NCBI GenBank assembly: GCA_947302205.1 | Contig: CAMYVD010000012.1 | Location: 1 to 48,795 of the forward strand | DNA: 48,795 nt | Direction: 5' to 3' | Source of the DNA: an uncultured Bacteroidales bacterium | GTDB lineage: Bacteria; Bacteroidota; Bacteroidia; Bacteroidales; F082 | Translations under genes and position numbers: made by a program | Part shown: positions 8,350 to 16,226 of the stretch, piece after piece | How positions within the stretch are numbered: position 1 is the first letter of the stretch | Layout of the letters: every line of letters starts with the position of its first letter | The notes under the pieces: generated by a model | What the model saw: the letters and a program-made list of their open reading frames with translations, nothing else | Told to the model about the DNA's origin: nothing | Databases searched by the model: none

Positions 8350-9273
8350 TTATTTGAAGGTATTTTGAAGAGCTCCTGTCAAATCTGAAATTTTCTCAAA
8401 CCCATGCCGCTCGCAGTAATCCTTCATGCCTTCGGCGACCTTGGCTGAAATGGCGGGATCAATGAAGTTAGCCGTGCCGATCTCGATGGCAGAAGCACCG
8501 GCGAGCATGAACTCCACGGCATCGGTGGCATTGCTGATACCGCCCAAACCCACTACGGGGATCTTCACCGCCTTGGCCACCTGCCACACCATACGTAGGG
8601 CCACAGGCTTCACACAAGCGCCGGACAGACCACCGGTCACCATAGAGAGTTTCGGTATGCGACGTTCCGCATCGATGGCCATGCCCATTAAGGTGTTGAT
8701 CAAGGAGACTGAATCGGCGCCAGCAGCTTCGGCCGCAAGGGCAATCTCAGCGATGTTGGTCACATTGGGTGAGAGCTTCACCATCAAATGTCTGTGATAC
8801 ACTTTGCGCACTTCCGAGACTACTTGGGAAATGCCTGCGCAGGTCACGCCGAAAGCCATGCCGCCTTGTTTCACATTGGGGCATGACACATTCAGCTCGA
8901 TGGCAGGAATCTTGTCCAAGGCATCCACCATCTCGGCACCTTTTACATAATCCTCCAAGGTGGAGCCCGAAAGGTTCAGCAGTACGTTGGTGTCAAAATC
9001 CTTGATGCGTGGATAGATGGTATCGATAAAGTATTGAACGCCTTTATTTTGAAGTCCAACGCAGTTGAGCATCCCCGAAGGAGTCTCTGCCATGCGAGGA
9101 TAGGGATTGCCTTGGCGGGGATTGAGAGTAGTGCCTTTCACGATGATGCCGCCCAACTGGGCCAAATCAACAAAATCGGTGTATTCCTCGCCGTAGCCGA
9201 AGGTACCCGAGGCTGTCATCACAGGGTTACGCAGCACCAAGCCGCGACCCAGATCAATCGTCATGTTCACCAT
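8350..9273 (-). CDS. pyrD: Dihydroorotate dehydrogenase B, catalytic subunit
   Basis: PyrD class 1B oxidises dihydroorotate to orotate using FMN in de novo pyrimidine synthesis and passes electrons to PyrK and then NAD+. The 307 residues contain the FMN/substrate motifs [13 protein letters not shown] (about 16-28), [22 protein letters not shown] and [14 protein letters not shown], with the catalytic Cys of class 1 enzymes, then [18 protein letters not shown] and [20 protein letters not shown]. The ATG overlaps the pyrK stop by 7 bp, consistent with equal expression of the heterotetramer subunits. It is last in the DUF5606-pyrK-pyrD operon. Confidence 0.95.
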   Translation of the reverse strand: MVNMTIDLGRGLVLRNPVMTASGTFGYGEEYTDFVDLAQLGGIIVKGTTLNPRQGNPYPRMAETPSGMLNCVGLQNKGVQYFIDTIYPRIKDFDTNVLLNLSGSTLEDYVKGAEMVDALDKIPAIELNVSCPNVKQGGMAFGVTCAGISQVVSEVRKVYHRHLMVKLSPNVTNIAEIALAAEAAGADSVSLINTLMGMAIDAERRIPKLSMVTGGLSGACVKPVALRMVWQVAKAVKIPVVGLGGISNATDAVEFMLAGASAIEIGTANFIDPAISAKVAEGMKDYCERHGFEKISDLTGALQNTFK

Positions 9274-10022
9274 TTCAACCTCCTTGTGTTAAATACCGGG
9301 CCTTCCTTGCATACGCAGAGGTTACCCTCGACGGTATCCTCCACGCAGCACAGGCATGCACCAAGACCGCAAGCCATCATGTGCTCAAGGGAGACCTCGC
9401 ACCACACGTCGTTGGCTTTGGCGATGTCGGCCACTGCCATCATCATCCGTTTGGGCCCACACACATAGATTTTATCGAACTTCCGTTCCTTCCATATACT
9501 ATGCATCGTAACCATACCTTTCTCGCCCAAGGAGCCGTCCTCGGTGGTGACAAATGTTTCACCAACGGCACGATAAGCATCCAGCCTGACGATGTCGGAA
9601 GCTTTCTTGCCCCCCAACAGGAACGTCGGCTTCACATCCATGCTTTTGGCAAGGTAAAACAGTGGCGCTATGCCGATGCCACCGCCAACGAGCAGCACTT
9701 TTTCGTTCTTCGAAGGCAGCGTATAGCCATTCCCTAGAGGCAATACCAAATTGATGCGATTGCCCACAGCGGTGGCGGCGAGATGACGTGTCCCCTCTCC
9801 CACCATCTGAACCAAAAGGCTGATTTCGTTGTTGGCCGGATCCACATCGTGGATGGAGATGGGACGACGTAAATAGGTGCTTGGCGATCCGTCGACACGG
9901 ACCTGCACAAACTGTCCCGGTAGAACCTCCGGAAGCGGCTGTTCATCACGGAGTCGCAACAGCACCGACTGTCCGTAGCACTCCTTCCCAACCAGGGTGA
10001 AATCAGCGATTTGTTTCATCAT
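9267..10022 (-). CDS. pyrK: Dihydroorotate dehydrogenase B, electron transfer subunit
   Basis: PyrK is the FAD and [2Fe-2S] subunit that transfers electrons from PyrD to NAD+. The 251-residue protein shows the ferredoxin-reductase fold: flavin-binding [10 protein letters not shown] (about 53-62), [14 protein letters not shown] in the NAD domain, [11 protein letters not shown], and a C-terminal iron-sulfur ligand set CGLGACLCC followed by LCVC. The start ATG overlaps the stop of the preceding DUF5606 gene as ATGA, and its own stop overlaps pyrD, so the three genes form a tightly coupled operon. Confidence 0.93.
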   Translation of the reverse strand: MMKQIADFTLVGKECYGQSVLLRLRDEQPLPEVLPGQFVQVRVDGSPSTYLRRPISIHDVDPANNEISLLVQMVGEGTRHLAATAVGNRINLVLPLGNGYTLPSKNEKVLLVGGGIGIAPLFYLAKSMDVKPTFLLGGKKASDIVRLDAYRAVGETFVTTEDGSLGEKGMVTMHSIWKERKFDKIYVCGPKRMMMAVADIAKANDVWCEVSLEHMMACGLGACLCCVEDTVEGNLCVCKEGPVFNTRRLKW

Positions 10023-10450
10023 GCTTCGCCTTCAGGTTTAGCTTCTTCTGTCTTTCCCTCCTCGGTAAAATCGAGCAGGTTCTTGTCCATCAGCATCTGA
10101 TACCAAGCAAACACCTTCTTCATATCGGAAGGATACACGGCATCTTGATCGTAGTCGGGCATCACTTCAAGGAACTTGGCGCGAAGCTCGTCGTTTGAGG
10201 CCTTCTTGTAATCGAAATCCACCTTGTCACCCATCTTGTCATGGATGCCTTTGAAGACTTCCTTAAGAGGTTTGTCCTCGTCAACGGAGAAGATGGAGAT
10301 CTCTTCGAGAGAGCTCATGCGGTCGTGGGCAAAAGCTGGAGAGCACTTACCGTCGATCAACGATTCAACAATGATTCTGCCAATGGCTTGAGACTTGATT
10401 TGATACAGTCCTGGACGGCCTGCTATGGTGACAATTTTAGTTAATTCCAT
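10019..10450 (-). CDS. DUF5606 domain protein
   Basis: The 143-residue cytosolic protein begins MELTKIVTIAGRPGLYQIKS, characteristic of the Bacteroidetes DUF5606 family, whose N-terminal half looks like a small beta-rich domain. The middle holds EEISIFSVDEDKPLKEV and the C-terminus ends in an acidic, low-complexity tail ([14 protein letters not shown]). Function is not known. It leads the pyrK-pyrD operon with a 4-bp ATGA overlap, which may point to a pyrimidine or general growth role, but this is only by position. A -7 box TATCTTTG lies 33 bp upstream. Confidence 0.8.
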   Translation of the reverse strand: MELTKIVTIAGRPGLYQIKSQAIGRIIVESLIDGKCSPAFAHDRMSSLEEISIFSVDEDKPLKEVFKGIHDKMGDKVDFDYKKASNDELRAKFLEVMPDYDQDAVYPSDMKKVFAWYQMLMDKNLLDFTEEGKTEEAKPEGEA

Positions 10451-10482
10451 ATTAAATACCTTTTAGTTGTTTAAAAAACGGG

Positions 10483-10490
10483 CAAAGATA
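10483..10490 (-). promoter_or_regulatory. -7 promoter box for DUF5606-pyrK-pyrD operon
   Basis: The minus strand reads TATCTTTG at 10490-10483, fitting TAnnTTTG. No clear -33 TTG at the usual distance was found. Confidence 0.45.
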
Positions 10491-10520
10491 GGAATTATTT
10501 TGAAAAGTCCACCAGATTTA

Positions 10521-11465
10521 TCAATACTCCAGCCTGATCTCATCCACCCAGAGCACATTGCCTATGGCACCGATGAAAGCACCGCTACTTCCAGAGCAGA
10601 TACACAAAATGGCGTGGGTGACAGGACAATCCGGATCGGCCCAGGTCTCTTCGAGGATGGGCTTTTTCTTGCCTTTGCTGTTGATGGCATACAACGCCCT
10701 ATCGCCCGAAAGCAGGTCCATATAAGGCTGGAAATCTGATGATTCCCGAGCATCACCATAGATAACGGGAACGCGGAAATCCTTAACCCAGCCATCGGAT
10801 GACTGATCGATATGGCCTATCGCCGTCCCCACCCGCTTGGCGTGGACATTGCCTTTTTCATCCTCCCAACGGAATTGGAGGACGAAAAGGATTTCGGCAG
10901 GATCGTAGCCGTCAAACTCGATGGTACGGGTAGTAGTACCTTTCACCAACTTGCCCGTATTGGGAATAATGGCTTTATAATCGAGCACCAAAGCGTTAGG
11001 ACGTTTCGTAAAGGGAATGCCCCAATCCATGACAGCGAAGGGATCGCTGACTCCACTTATGGGCTCTAGCATTTTGCCCCAACTGATGGAGCCTGCCGCC
11101 AGCACATTGATATTCACCAGCCCTGCCACTTTGCAGTTGGCGAACTGTGTGGCGAGTTTGGCGCACGTTCCAGTCGGGCCTTTGTCGGGCGTTACATTGT
11201 TGCTGGTTTTCACCACACCCATCATCTTGGCAAAAGCGTTTGAAGTCGCCCAAATCGTGTTTTTGTAGTCGTATGGATCATTGCTATGGATCGTATCCGT
11301 CGGGCCAATGACATAGAGGACTTTCTCTTGACCCCCAATGATTTTGGATTCAGTAACATAGCGCACCGTCCACTGCTCGAAGTCGCCAAATGGCACCTTC
11401 TCGTAGCGTTGCCCATAAGCCAACTGGGAAACCAAAAGAAGTAAGATTACTTGAATTTTCTCCAT
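10521..11465 (-). CDS. PCMD-domain secreted/surface protein
   Basis: The 314-residue product has a short cleavable signal (IQVILLLLVSQLAYGQ, cleavage near residue 18). The mature part resembles the PCMD 'putative carbohydrate metabolism' domain of Bacteroidetes: an early F-GDFEQW motif, KIIGGQEKVLYVIGP, WATSNAF, GPTGTCAKLAT, then LVLDYKAIIPN and a C-terminal VLWVDEIRLEY strand typical of jelly-roll carbohydrate-binding domains. The start overlaps the short-chain dehydrogenase stop by 19 bp, so it is the last gene of the reductase operon. What an exported protein contributes to a set of intracellular reductases is unclear; it may bind a lipid or glycoconjugate substrate. Family call moderate. 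Confidence 0.65.
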   Translation of the reverse strand: MEKIQVILLLLVSQLAYGQRYEKVPFGDFEQWTVRYVTESKIIGGQEKVLYVIGPTDTIHSNDPYDYKNTIWATSNAFAKMMGVVKTSNNVTPDKGPTGTCAKLATQFANCKVAGLVNINVLAAGSISWGKMLEPISGVSDPFAVMDWGIPFTKRPNALVLDYKAIIPNTGKLVKGTTTRTIEFDGYDPAEILFVLQFRWEDEKGNVHAKRVGTAIGHIDQSSDGWVKDFRVPVIYGDARESSDFQPYMDLLSGDRALYAINSKGKKKPILEETWADPDCPVTHAILCICSGSSGAFIGAIGNVLWVDEIRLEY

Positions 11466-12211
11466 AACTTATCAACGATTCTTTTAGGCAAAATGGCAAT
11501 CAAAGGCGGCAAGTAATAATTCATCATCCCAGGTTTCACGACGCGACGATGATGGAACATCCTTCTCAGGGCGCGGCGTACCAGCCATTGCGGCGTGCCA
11601 ATCAAGCCAATGTTGACGCCTAGCTTCAGCAGCGATGGTTTCAGCTTGTAGAGCGGTGTGGCAATGGCTGCGGGGCACACCGTGGTCACGCCTACGCCGT
11701 AGGGGCGCATCTCGAAATATAACGACTTCCCGAAGCTCTTCAGATAGGCTTTGGTGGCCGAATAGATGGTGATGCCGGGACAAGGTAGCTTGGCCGCCAT
11801 CGATGACATGTTGAGGATGTAACCGTTGCCACGTTTCTTCATCTCCTCACCAAACAGCAGGCAAAGCCTCGTCGGGGTGAGCATGTGCAAACGCATCATC
11901 GTGAGCGCTTTGGCCTCGTTTTCAGCAGTGAGTTCCTCGAAAAAGAACATCCCCGCATTGTTGATCAGGATGTCGATCTGCAGGTTTTCCGCTTGGCAAT
12001 AACCAAACAGTTCCTCGGCAGCCGTCTCTTGGGCAAGATCCTGATACCGTCCAATCACGTTGACGCCATAGGCTTGCGAGAGTTCTTCTTTTGTTTTGGC
12101 TAATTCTTCCCGATGGTTACTCACCAAAAGCAAGTCGTGTCCTTTTGCCGCTAACTGGCGTGCATATTCCAGCCCCATGCCTGAGCTTCCGCCCGTAATC
12201 AACGCTCGCAT
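11447..12211 (-). CDS. Short-chain dehydrogenase/reductase, candidate 3-beta-hydroxysteroid dehydrogenase
   Basis: The start is placed at ATG 12211 (MRALITGGSSGMG), which puts the cofactor motif at the N-terminus and leaves a 1-bp gap from the upstream reductase. The 254 residues have the classical SDR signature: TGGSSGMG at about 5-12, INNAGMFFF, the catalytic MSSMAA serine region and YSATKAYLK (Tyr and Lys of YxxxK), followed by VCPAAIATP. SDRs oxidise or reduce hydroxyl/keto groups with NAD(P)(H). Its place behind a 5-alpha-reductase and an OYE-like reductase suggests a 3-keto reducing hydroxysteroid dehydrogenase, as in reported bile acid clusters of gut Bacteroidetes. The SDR class is sure; the substrate is inferred. 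Confidence 0.85.
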   Translation of the reverse strand: MRALITGGSSGMGLEYARQLAAKGHDLLLVSNHREELAKTKEELSQAYGVNVIGRYQDLAQETAAEELFGYCQAENLQIDILINNAGMFFFEELTAENEAKALTMMRLHMLTPTRLCLLFGEEMKKRGNGYILNMSSMAAKLPCPGITIYSATKAYLKSFGKSLYFEMRPYGVGVTTVCPAAIATPLYKLKPSLLKLGVNIGLIGTPQWLVRRALRRMFHHRRVVKPGMMNYYLPPLIAILPKRIVDKLWRKFK

Positions 12212-12212
12212 A

Positions 12213-13442
12213 TCACAACGTCCTTTCCGCTTCGTCAATTTCCTTTTGCAACTTCTCCGGCAGGTTTTCCACGCAGTGGTGACACTTCATTTCCAAGGTG
12301 TACATGCGGCCAATGCAGTAGTTGGAGTGCTTGCAGCCGCTGCGAGTGATCTCGCCGCGTTGGAGTTTGTTCACAAACTCGGTGTCGTGCACTAAGGCGC
12401 GCGCCACCTGCAAGCCCATGAAACCGGCATCGAGCACCTCTTCCATCTTTTCTTTCGAAATCAAGCCACCGACATAGATCAACAGTAACTTCAGGTTAGC
12501 CCGAAACACCTTGGCGTCTTCCAGAAAATAGCCTTCGCTATAAGGTCTGGTGGGGATCATCAGTCGGCCTACGAAAGCCAAGCCCCACTTGAGCCACCAG
12601 AACTTCTTCATATCCATATAATGACGCAAGGTCTTCAACGGCATGGCGCCTCGCATCACTTCCATGGGTGCCTTGCTGACGAAGCCAGCAGTCAGCACCA
12701 AGGCATGCACCCCAAGGCGTTCCAGTTCCTGCGCCACTTTGATGCATTCCTCCTGCTGCATGCCGCGTTTGAAGCCGTCGTGCATGTTCACCTTGACCAC
12801 CACGCCCATGTCGTCAGCCGCCACACGCATCACCTCCTCAATGACCAAGCGCATGAATCGCATCCTGTTATCGAGGCTACCGCCAAACTCATCGTGGCGA
12901 TGGTTGGTATAAGGTGACAGAAACTGGCTGATCAAATAGCCATGTCCCGCATGGATTTCAACGCAGTCGAATCCCGCTTGACGAGCCAACTCCACAGCAT
13001 GACCAAAGTCCTTCACCAAGCCATAGATCTCATCCTTGCGGAGCTTACGGACGAAAGTCGGCGAATAAAGGTTAAAGCCGCCTGAAGCGCCTACGGGCTT
13101 GCAGCCACAAGTGGCGCGATGCGTCATGTTGCCGCAATGACCCAACTGGATGGAGGCTTTGGCTCCCTCGGCATGGATGGCGTCGGTGAGCCGTTTCAGC
13201 TCGGGCACAATCTCCTCGCGCATCCACAGCTGGCCGTTGAACGACAATCCCGACTGACTCACAGCGGCATATGCCACCGTGGTCATGCCCACGCCGCCAC
13301 GGGCTACCGCCGTGTGGTAGTTGAACAAATCCTCTGAAGGCCTGTTACCATAGGCCATGTTTTCAAAAGCCGCAGAGCGGATCACCCTGTTGCGCAAGGT
13401 GACAGGTCCGATCTGACATGGAGTGAATATCTTTGATTCCAT
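12213..13442 (-). CDS. NADH:flavin oxidoreductase (OYE-like), candidate delta4-3-oxosteroid 5-beta-reductase
   Basis: The 409-residue FMN barrel of the Old Yellow Enzyme family has N-terminal FTPCQIGPVTLRNRVIRSA, IQLGHCGNMTHR, the hallmark IHAGHGYLISQFLSPYTN and FGGSLDNRMRF, then a C-terminal LQVARALVHD. These enzymes reduce activated C=C bonds. The length is well short of the about 640-680 residues of BaiCD/BaiH-type enzymes, because the C-terminal FAD/NAD(P) domain is absent. Yet a cysteine cluster (about residues 366-390, reading GCKHSNYC and KCHHC) lies where [4Fe-4S]-binding cysteines occur in the long enzymes. The neighbouring steroid 5-alpha-reductase homologue suggests a 5-beta-reductase role. 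Family certain, substrate inferred. Confidence 0.8.
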   Translation of the reverse strand: MESKIFTPCQIGPVTLRNRVIRSAAFENMAYGNRPSEDLFNYHTAVARGGVGMTTVAYAAVSQSGLSFNGQLWMREEIVPELKRLTDAIHAEGAKASIQLGHCGNMTHRATCGCKPVGASGGFNLYSPTFVRKLRKDEIYGLVKDFGHAVELARQAGFDCVEIHAGHGYLISQFLSPYTNHRHDEFGGSLDNRMRFMRLVIEEVMRVAADDMGVVVKVNMHDGFKRGMQQEECIKVAQELERLGVHALVLTAGFVSKAPMEVMRGAMPLKTLRHYMDMKKFWWLKWGLAFVGRLMIPTRPYSEGYFLEDAKVFRANLKLLLIYVGGLISKEKMEEVLDAGFMGLQVARALVHDTEFVNKLQRGEITRSGCKHSNYCIGRMYTLEMKCHHCVENLPEKLQKEIDEAERTL

Positions 13443-13445
13443 AGT

Positions 13446-14213
13446 TTACCAAATAAACGGGATCATCCGTTTTGTCTTTTTTGTATCCAGTTGATTACCA
13501 AACTCTACCTTATATCGGTCATAAATCCTCGAAGCCCTTGGTGCCAAGTTGGCGAAGGTCCAGATGGCGAACACGGCACCAGCCCAAGACCAAGTGAGGA
13601 TGGCAAAGCCGATCCATTCCACCAACTCACCGAAGTAATTGGCTGAGGTGACATAGCGGAACATGCCTTCTTTGGGCAGGTAATGGCCTGAGTCGCCCTC
13701 CTTGCGAAGATTTCGGATAATGTCATCCGATTGGATATTAATGTACATCCCTATAAGGAAGATCAAGAAACCGGCGATGAATTTCGGAGTGGTCAGCCAA
13801 TCGGGACCATAATAGTCGTCAGGTGATAGATAGAAGATCCAGCCGCCCTGCATCAAGGCGTTCAGCACGTTGAACGTCACCCCCATCAGAATGATCGACA
13901 AGGGCATCACGCTGTTTCCACGCAGGCGGAAAGGAAACACAAACGAACGTTGGATGTAATGGAGTTCAAACAAGAACAGAAAAGCCATTCGCACCAAATC
14001 ATCACGTCGATCCGAACATAGCCATAGGGCCAGCATGGCGATGAATACAGGCGCTTCCATCAGCACCCAGCCAAGTTTGTTATTGATGGCCGGACCCCAC
14101 TTTTTATCATAGAACTTACCATAACCCACATCCACAAAGAACAGGCTTACAAACACCACCACGGCAAGGCAAGCCATGACCATCAAGAAAATGTAAAATT
14201 GATGTAATGACAT
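13446..14213 (-). CDS. Steroid 5-alpha-reductase family membrane protein (SRD5A-like)
   Basis: The start is ATG 14213 (MSLHQFYIFLMV), which begins the first membrane helix. The 255-residue polytopic protein carries the 3-oxo-5-alpha-steroid 4-dehydrogenase domain throughout. Motifs closely parallel human SRD5A1: FELHYIQRSFVFPFRLRG (HY..R and E), then TPKFIAGFLIFLIGMYINIQ, SDDIIRNLRKEGDSGHYLP, FRYVTSANYFGELVEW and a C-terminal Tyr-containing tail ending MIPFIW. SRD5A enzymes use NADPH to reduce the delta4 bond of 3-oxosteroids to the 5-alpha form. Here it sits 3 bp before an OYE-like reductase and then an SDR in one operon. The family call is strong; the actual substrate (bile acid, hormone or another lipid enone) is inferred. 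Confidence 0.88.
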   Translation of the reverse strand: MSLHQFYIFLMVMACLAVVVFVSLFFVDVGYGKFYDKKWGPAINNKLGWVLMEAPVFIAMLALWLCSDRRDDLVRMAFLFLFELHYIQRSFVFPFRLRGNSVMPLSIILMGVTFNVLNALMQGGWIFYLSPDDYYGPDWLTTPKFIAGFLIFLIGMYINIQSDDIIRNLRKEGDSGHYLPKEGMFRYVTSANYFGELVEWIGFAILTWSWAGAVFAIWTFANLAPRASRIYDRYKVEFGNQLDTKKTKRMIPFIW

Positions 14214-14265
14214 ATAATCCCAAGAATTTGAGGCGCAATAATAGGAAATTATTTGGAAAAAACCG

Positions 14266-14273
14266 TATATTTG
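14266..14273 (+). promoter_or_regulatory. -7 promoter box for the TerB-like gene
   Basis: TATATTTG fits TAnnTTTG, 30 bp before ATG 14303. No -33 TTG at the expected spacing was identified. Confidence 0.4.
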
Positions 14274-14302
14274 TTGCGGTAAACAATCTAAATGTAAGAA
14301 CA

Positions 14303-14623
14303 ATGGAACTGAACAAAGAAGAATTCAAGGCTTTGGTGATGCTCTATGCTGCCAACATTGACGGGAACATCCAATCGGAAGAAGTGAAAGTAATGCTCGA
14401 AAAAACAGATTTCGACACCATGGAAAAAGTTCAAAAACTTTTCAACAAGATGAGCGACATGGAAGTCCTCAATTGCATCCGTGAGAACAAAGCCTTCTTT
14501 GCCGCCACCGAAGCCGATCGCCTCGACCTCATCCACGACTGCTGCGCCATCATCGAAGCCGATGAAAAATGCACAGTGATGGAGGAACAGCTGGTGAGAG
14601 TGATGAGGAGGATCTTGGAGTAA
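14303..14623 (+). CDS. Small TerB-like helical protein
   Basis: Translation is taken from ATG 14303 (MELNKEEFKALVMLYA), giving 106 residues; upstream in-frame codons lie in the promoter. It is acidic and all-helical in pattern: LVMLYAANIDGNIQSEEVKV, where an IDG near the N-terminus and a second acidic ADEKC segment resemble TerB-type metal-binding helical bundles. A helical block with DRLDLIHDCCAIIEADEKC and an end EEQLVRVMRRILE follow. TerB-like proteins are cytosolic and of uncertain role. It is separated by 136 bp from the SIR2-TIR gene, so membership of that island is uncertain. Confidence 0.45.
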   Translation: MELNKEEFKALVMLYAANIDGNIQSEEVKVMLEKTDFDTMEKVQKLFNKMSDMEVLNCIRENKAFFAATEADRLDLIHDCCAIIEADEKCTVMEEQLVRVMRRILE

Positions 14624-14675
14624 TTCGAGAGCCCTATGAGCCCATCCGATTTCATCCATCCCGAAGATGCCGCTG

Positions 14676-14693
14676 CTCTCCGACAAAGGAGAG
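14676..14693 (+). terminator. Weak hairpin, possible terminator of the TerB-like gene
   Basis: CTCTCC and GGAGAG pair around a 6-nt loop (gacaaa). No T run follows, so this is a structural note and not a firm terminator. Confidence 0.2.
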
Positions 14694-14759
14694 TATGCCC
14701 GATTTTGTCACTATCCTCAGAAAAATAATTCCCCTGATTACGTACATGTAATTGTAACA

Positions 14760-16226
14760 ATGGCCAGAAGACCCAAAGACATCAATCATAGCCTGAATGA
14801 AAAAAGCACTTCCTTCGACGAGCGGTCGTTTGTCGACGGCGTGTTCAACAACGAGTATATCCTCGTCGTGGGCAGCGGCGTGATTCTCGACCGCGCCAAA
14901 TTCCCGCAGACGGATGGCGACATCAACCGATATATCCTCAACGAAATTAACAATGACCGGAGAAGGGAAAGAGCTGATTTCGCCGAGCATAGGGATTTCA
15001 CCGATGTCATCAGGGCCACTCCGCCCGACAAGCAAGACCCGATTTATGGACTGCTGGCCGACGGCATCGATTATGAATTAGGCGACATCTCGCCAGAACT
15101 GACCCAACTGCTGCGTTCTAGACTGTTCAAGTTCGTGCTCACCACCACCATCGACGGCTACGTTGAAGCTCTCATGCGCGACATCTGGGGCGACGAGTTG
15201 CGCATCGTCAACATCAGCGACAACCAATCGCTCAAAGACTTCCAGACCGCACTCGAGGCCTGCAGGAACGGGAACAAATACGAGCAGCCCACCCTGTTCT
15301 ATGTCTTTGGGAAGGTCATTAAGGGCCGCGAGAAGCCCAAAGGCTTCATGGAGACCGACGTGGATGCCATCCGTTACATCGAAAAATGGATGAAAGACCT
15401 CGACAACAAGTACATTGTCCCCTTCCTGAAAAAGAAAAGGATGCTCGCCTTGGGCTGCAAGTTCGACGACTGGTATTTCCGCTTCTTCTGGTATATCCTG
15501 ACCCGAAGCTTCAACGACGCCGAACGCGAAGGCGCCAAGGACTCCGACGGTAGCATCCTCACCCGGGACAATTTAGCTTCCTTGTTCAACCCCGACGACC
15601 CTGCGGACCGGCACCTAAAAGAGTATCTGCACCGGCGGGGCGTATGCATGCACGATGACGTGTGGCTGTTCATGAACCACATCTATACTTTGCTTACTTC
15701 AACCGATGCGGACAGCCCCTTCCGAAAGATGATCCTCGAAAAGCGGCGCATGGGCGAGATCTTCATCTCTTACAAGAGCTGTGACGTGCTTTATGCCAGC
15801 GAGCTGTTCTGCAGACTGGCACGCGAAAAGCGGCTGAACGTATGGTTCGACAACGCCAGGCTCAACGGGGGCGACCAATACGAGGAGGCCATCAGGGAAG
15901 CCGTTCGCGAGGCGAAGGTTTTCATTCCCGTCCTCTCGCCCGCCATCAGCAAGGACATGGAAGAAGTTGGAGAACAAATCGACACGTTTTACAGCAAGGA
16001 ATGGAGATGGGCTTCCGAGAACGGCCAACTGATCGTCCTGCCTGTGGCCATTGGAGGTTATGACCTTCGGTCGCAGCAGCATCAGGTGTTTGAGCACATC
16101 GTAAAACGCCGGACCACGGGTATCGACATGAAAGGGAAGGCCAATGGTTTCATGGCCGATGAAAGAACTGGCTTCGCCAAACTGCTGGATTCCATTTACA
16201 AACAATTAGGAGTGACCGAACCATGA
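14760..16226 (+). CDS. SIR2-like and TIR domain protein (candidate NADase/signal generator)
   Basis: I choose ATG 14760 (MARRPKDIN), giving 488 residues. Residues about 30-250 are a SIR2-like fold: YILVVGSGVIL (33-43), FKFVLTTTIDGYVEAL (123-138), TLFYVFGK (178-185) and the family's MLALGCKFDDWYFRFFWYI (228-246). The usual catalytic Asn of TTNYD and His of the HG motif are Thr130 and Phe183 here, so NAD hydrolysis by this domain is doubtful. Residues 332-470 form a TIR domain: EIFISYKSCDVLYASELF, VWFDN, AKVFIPVLSP and YSKEWRWASENGQ, where Glu414 is the candidate catalytic residue. TIR domains cleave NAD+ or make cyclic ADP-ribose signals. ATGA overlap with the STAND gene couples the pair. Confidence 0.82.
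   Translation: MARRPKDINHSLNEKSTSFDERSFVDGVFNNEYILVVGSGVILDRAKFPQTDGDINRYILNEINNDRRRERADFAEHRDFTDVIRATPPDKQDPIYGLLADGIDYELGDISPELTQLLRSRLFKFVLTTTIDGYVEALMRDIWGDELRIVNISDNQSLKDFQTALEACRNGNKYEQPTLFYVFGKVIKGREKPKGFMETDVDAIRYIEKWMKDLDNKYIVPFLKKKRMLALGCKFDDWYFRFFWYILTRSFNDAEREGAKDSDGSILTRDNLASLFNPDDPADRHLKEYLHRRGVCMHDDVWLFMNHIYTLLTSTDADSPFRKMILEKRRMGEIFISYKSCDVLYASELFCRLAREKRLNVWFDNARLNGGDQYEEAIREAVREAKVFIPVLSPAISKDMEEVGEQIDTFYSKEWRWASENGQLIVLPVAIGGYDLRSQQHQVFEHIVKRRTTGIDMKGKANGFMADERTGFAKLLDSIYKQLGVTEP

Noticed and set aside
14667-14759. N-terminal extension of the SIR2-TIR gene from an ATG at 14667
   Set aside because: The added 31 residues are not family-like, and they cross a hairpin-like sequence; ATG 14760 begins the conserved protein better.
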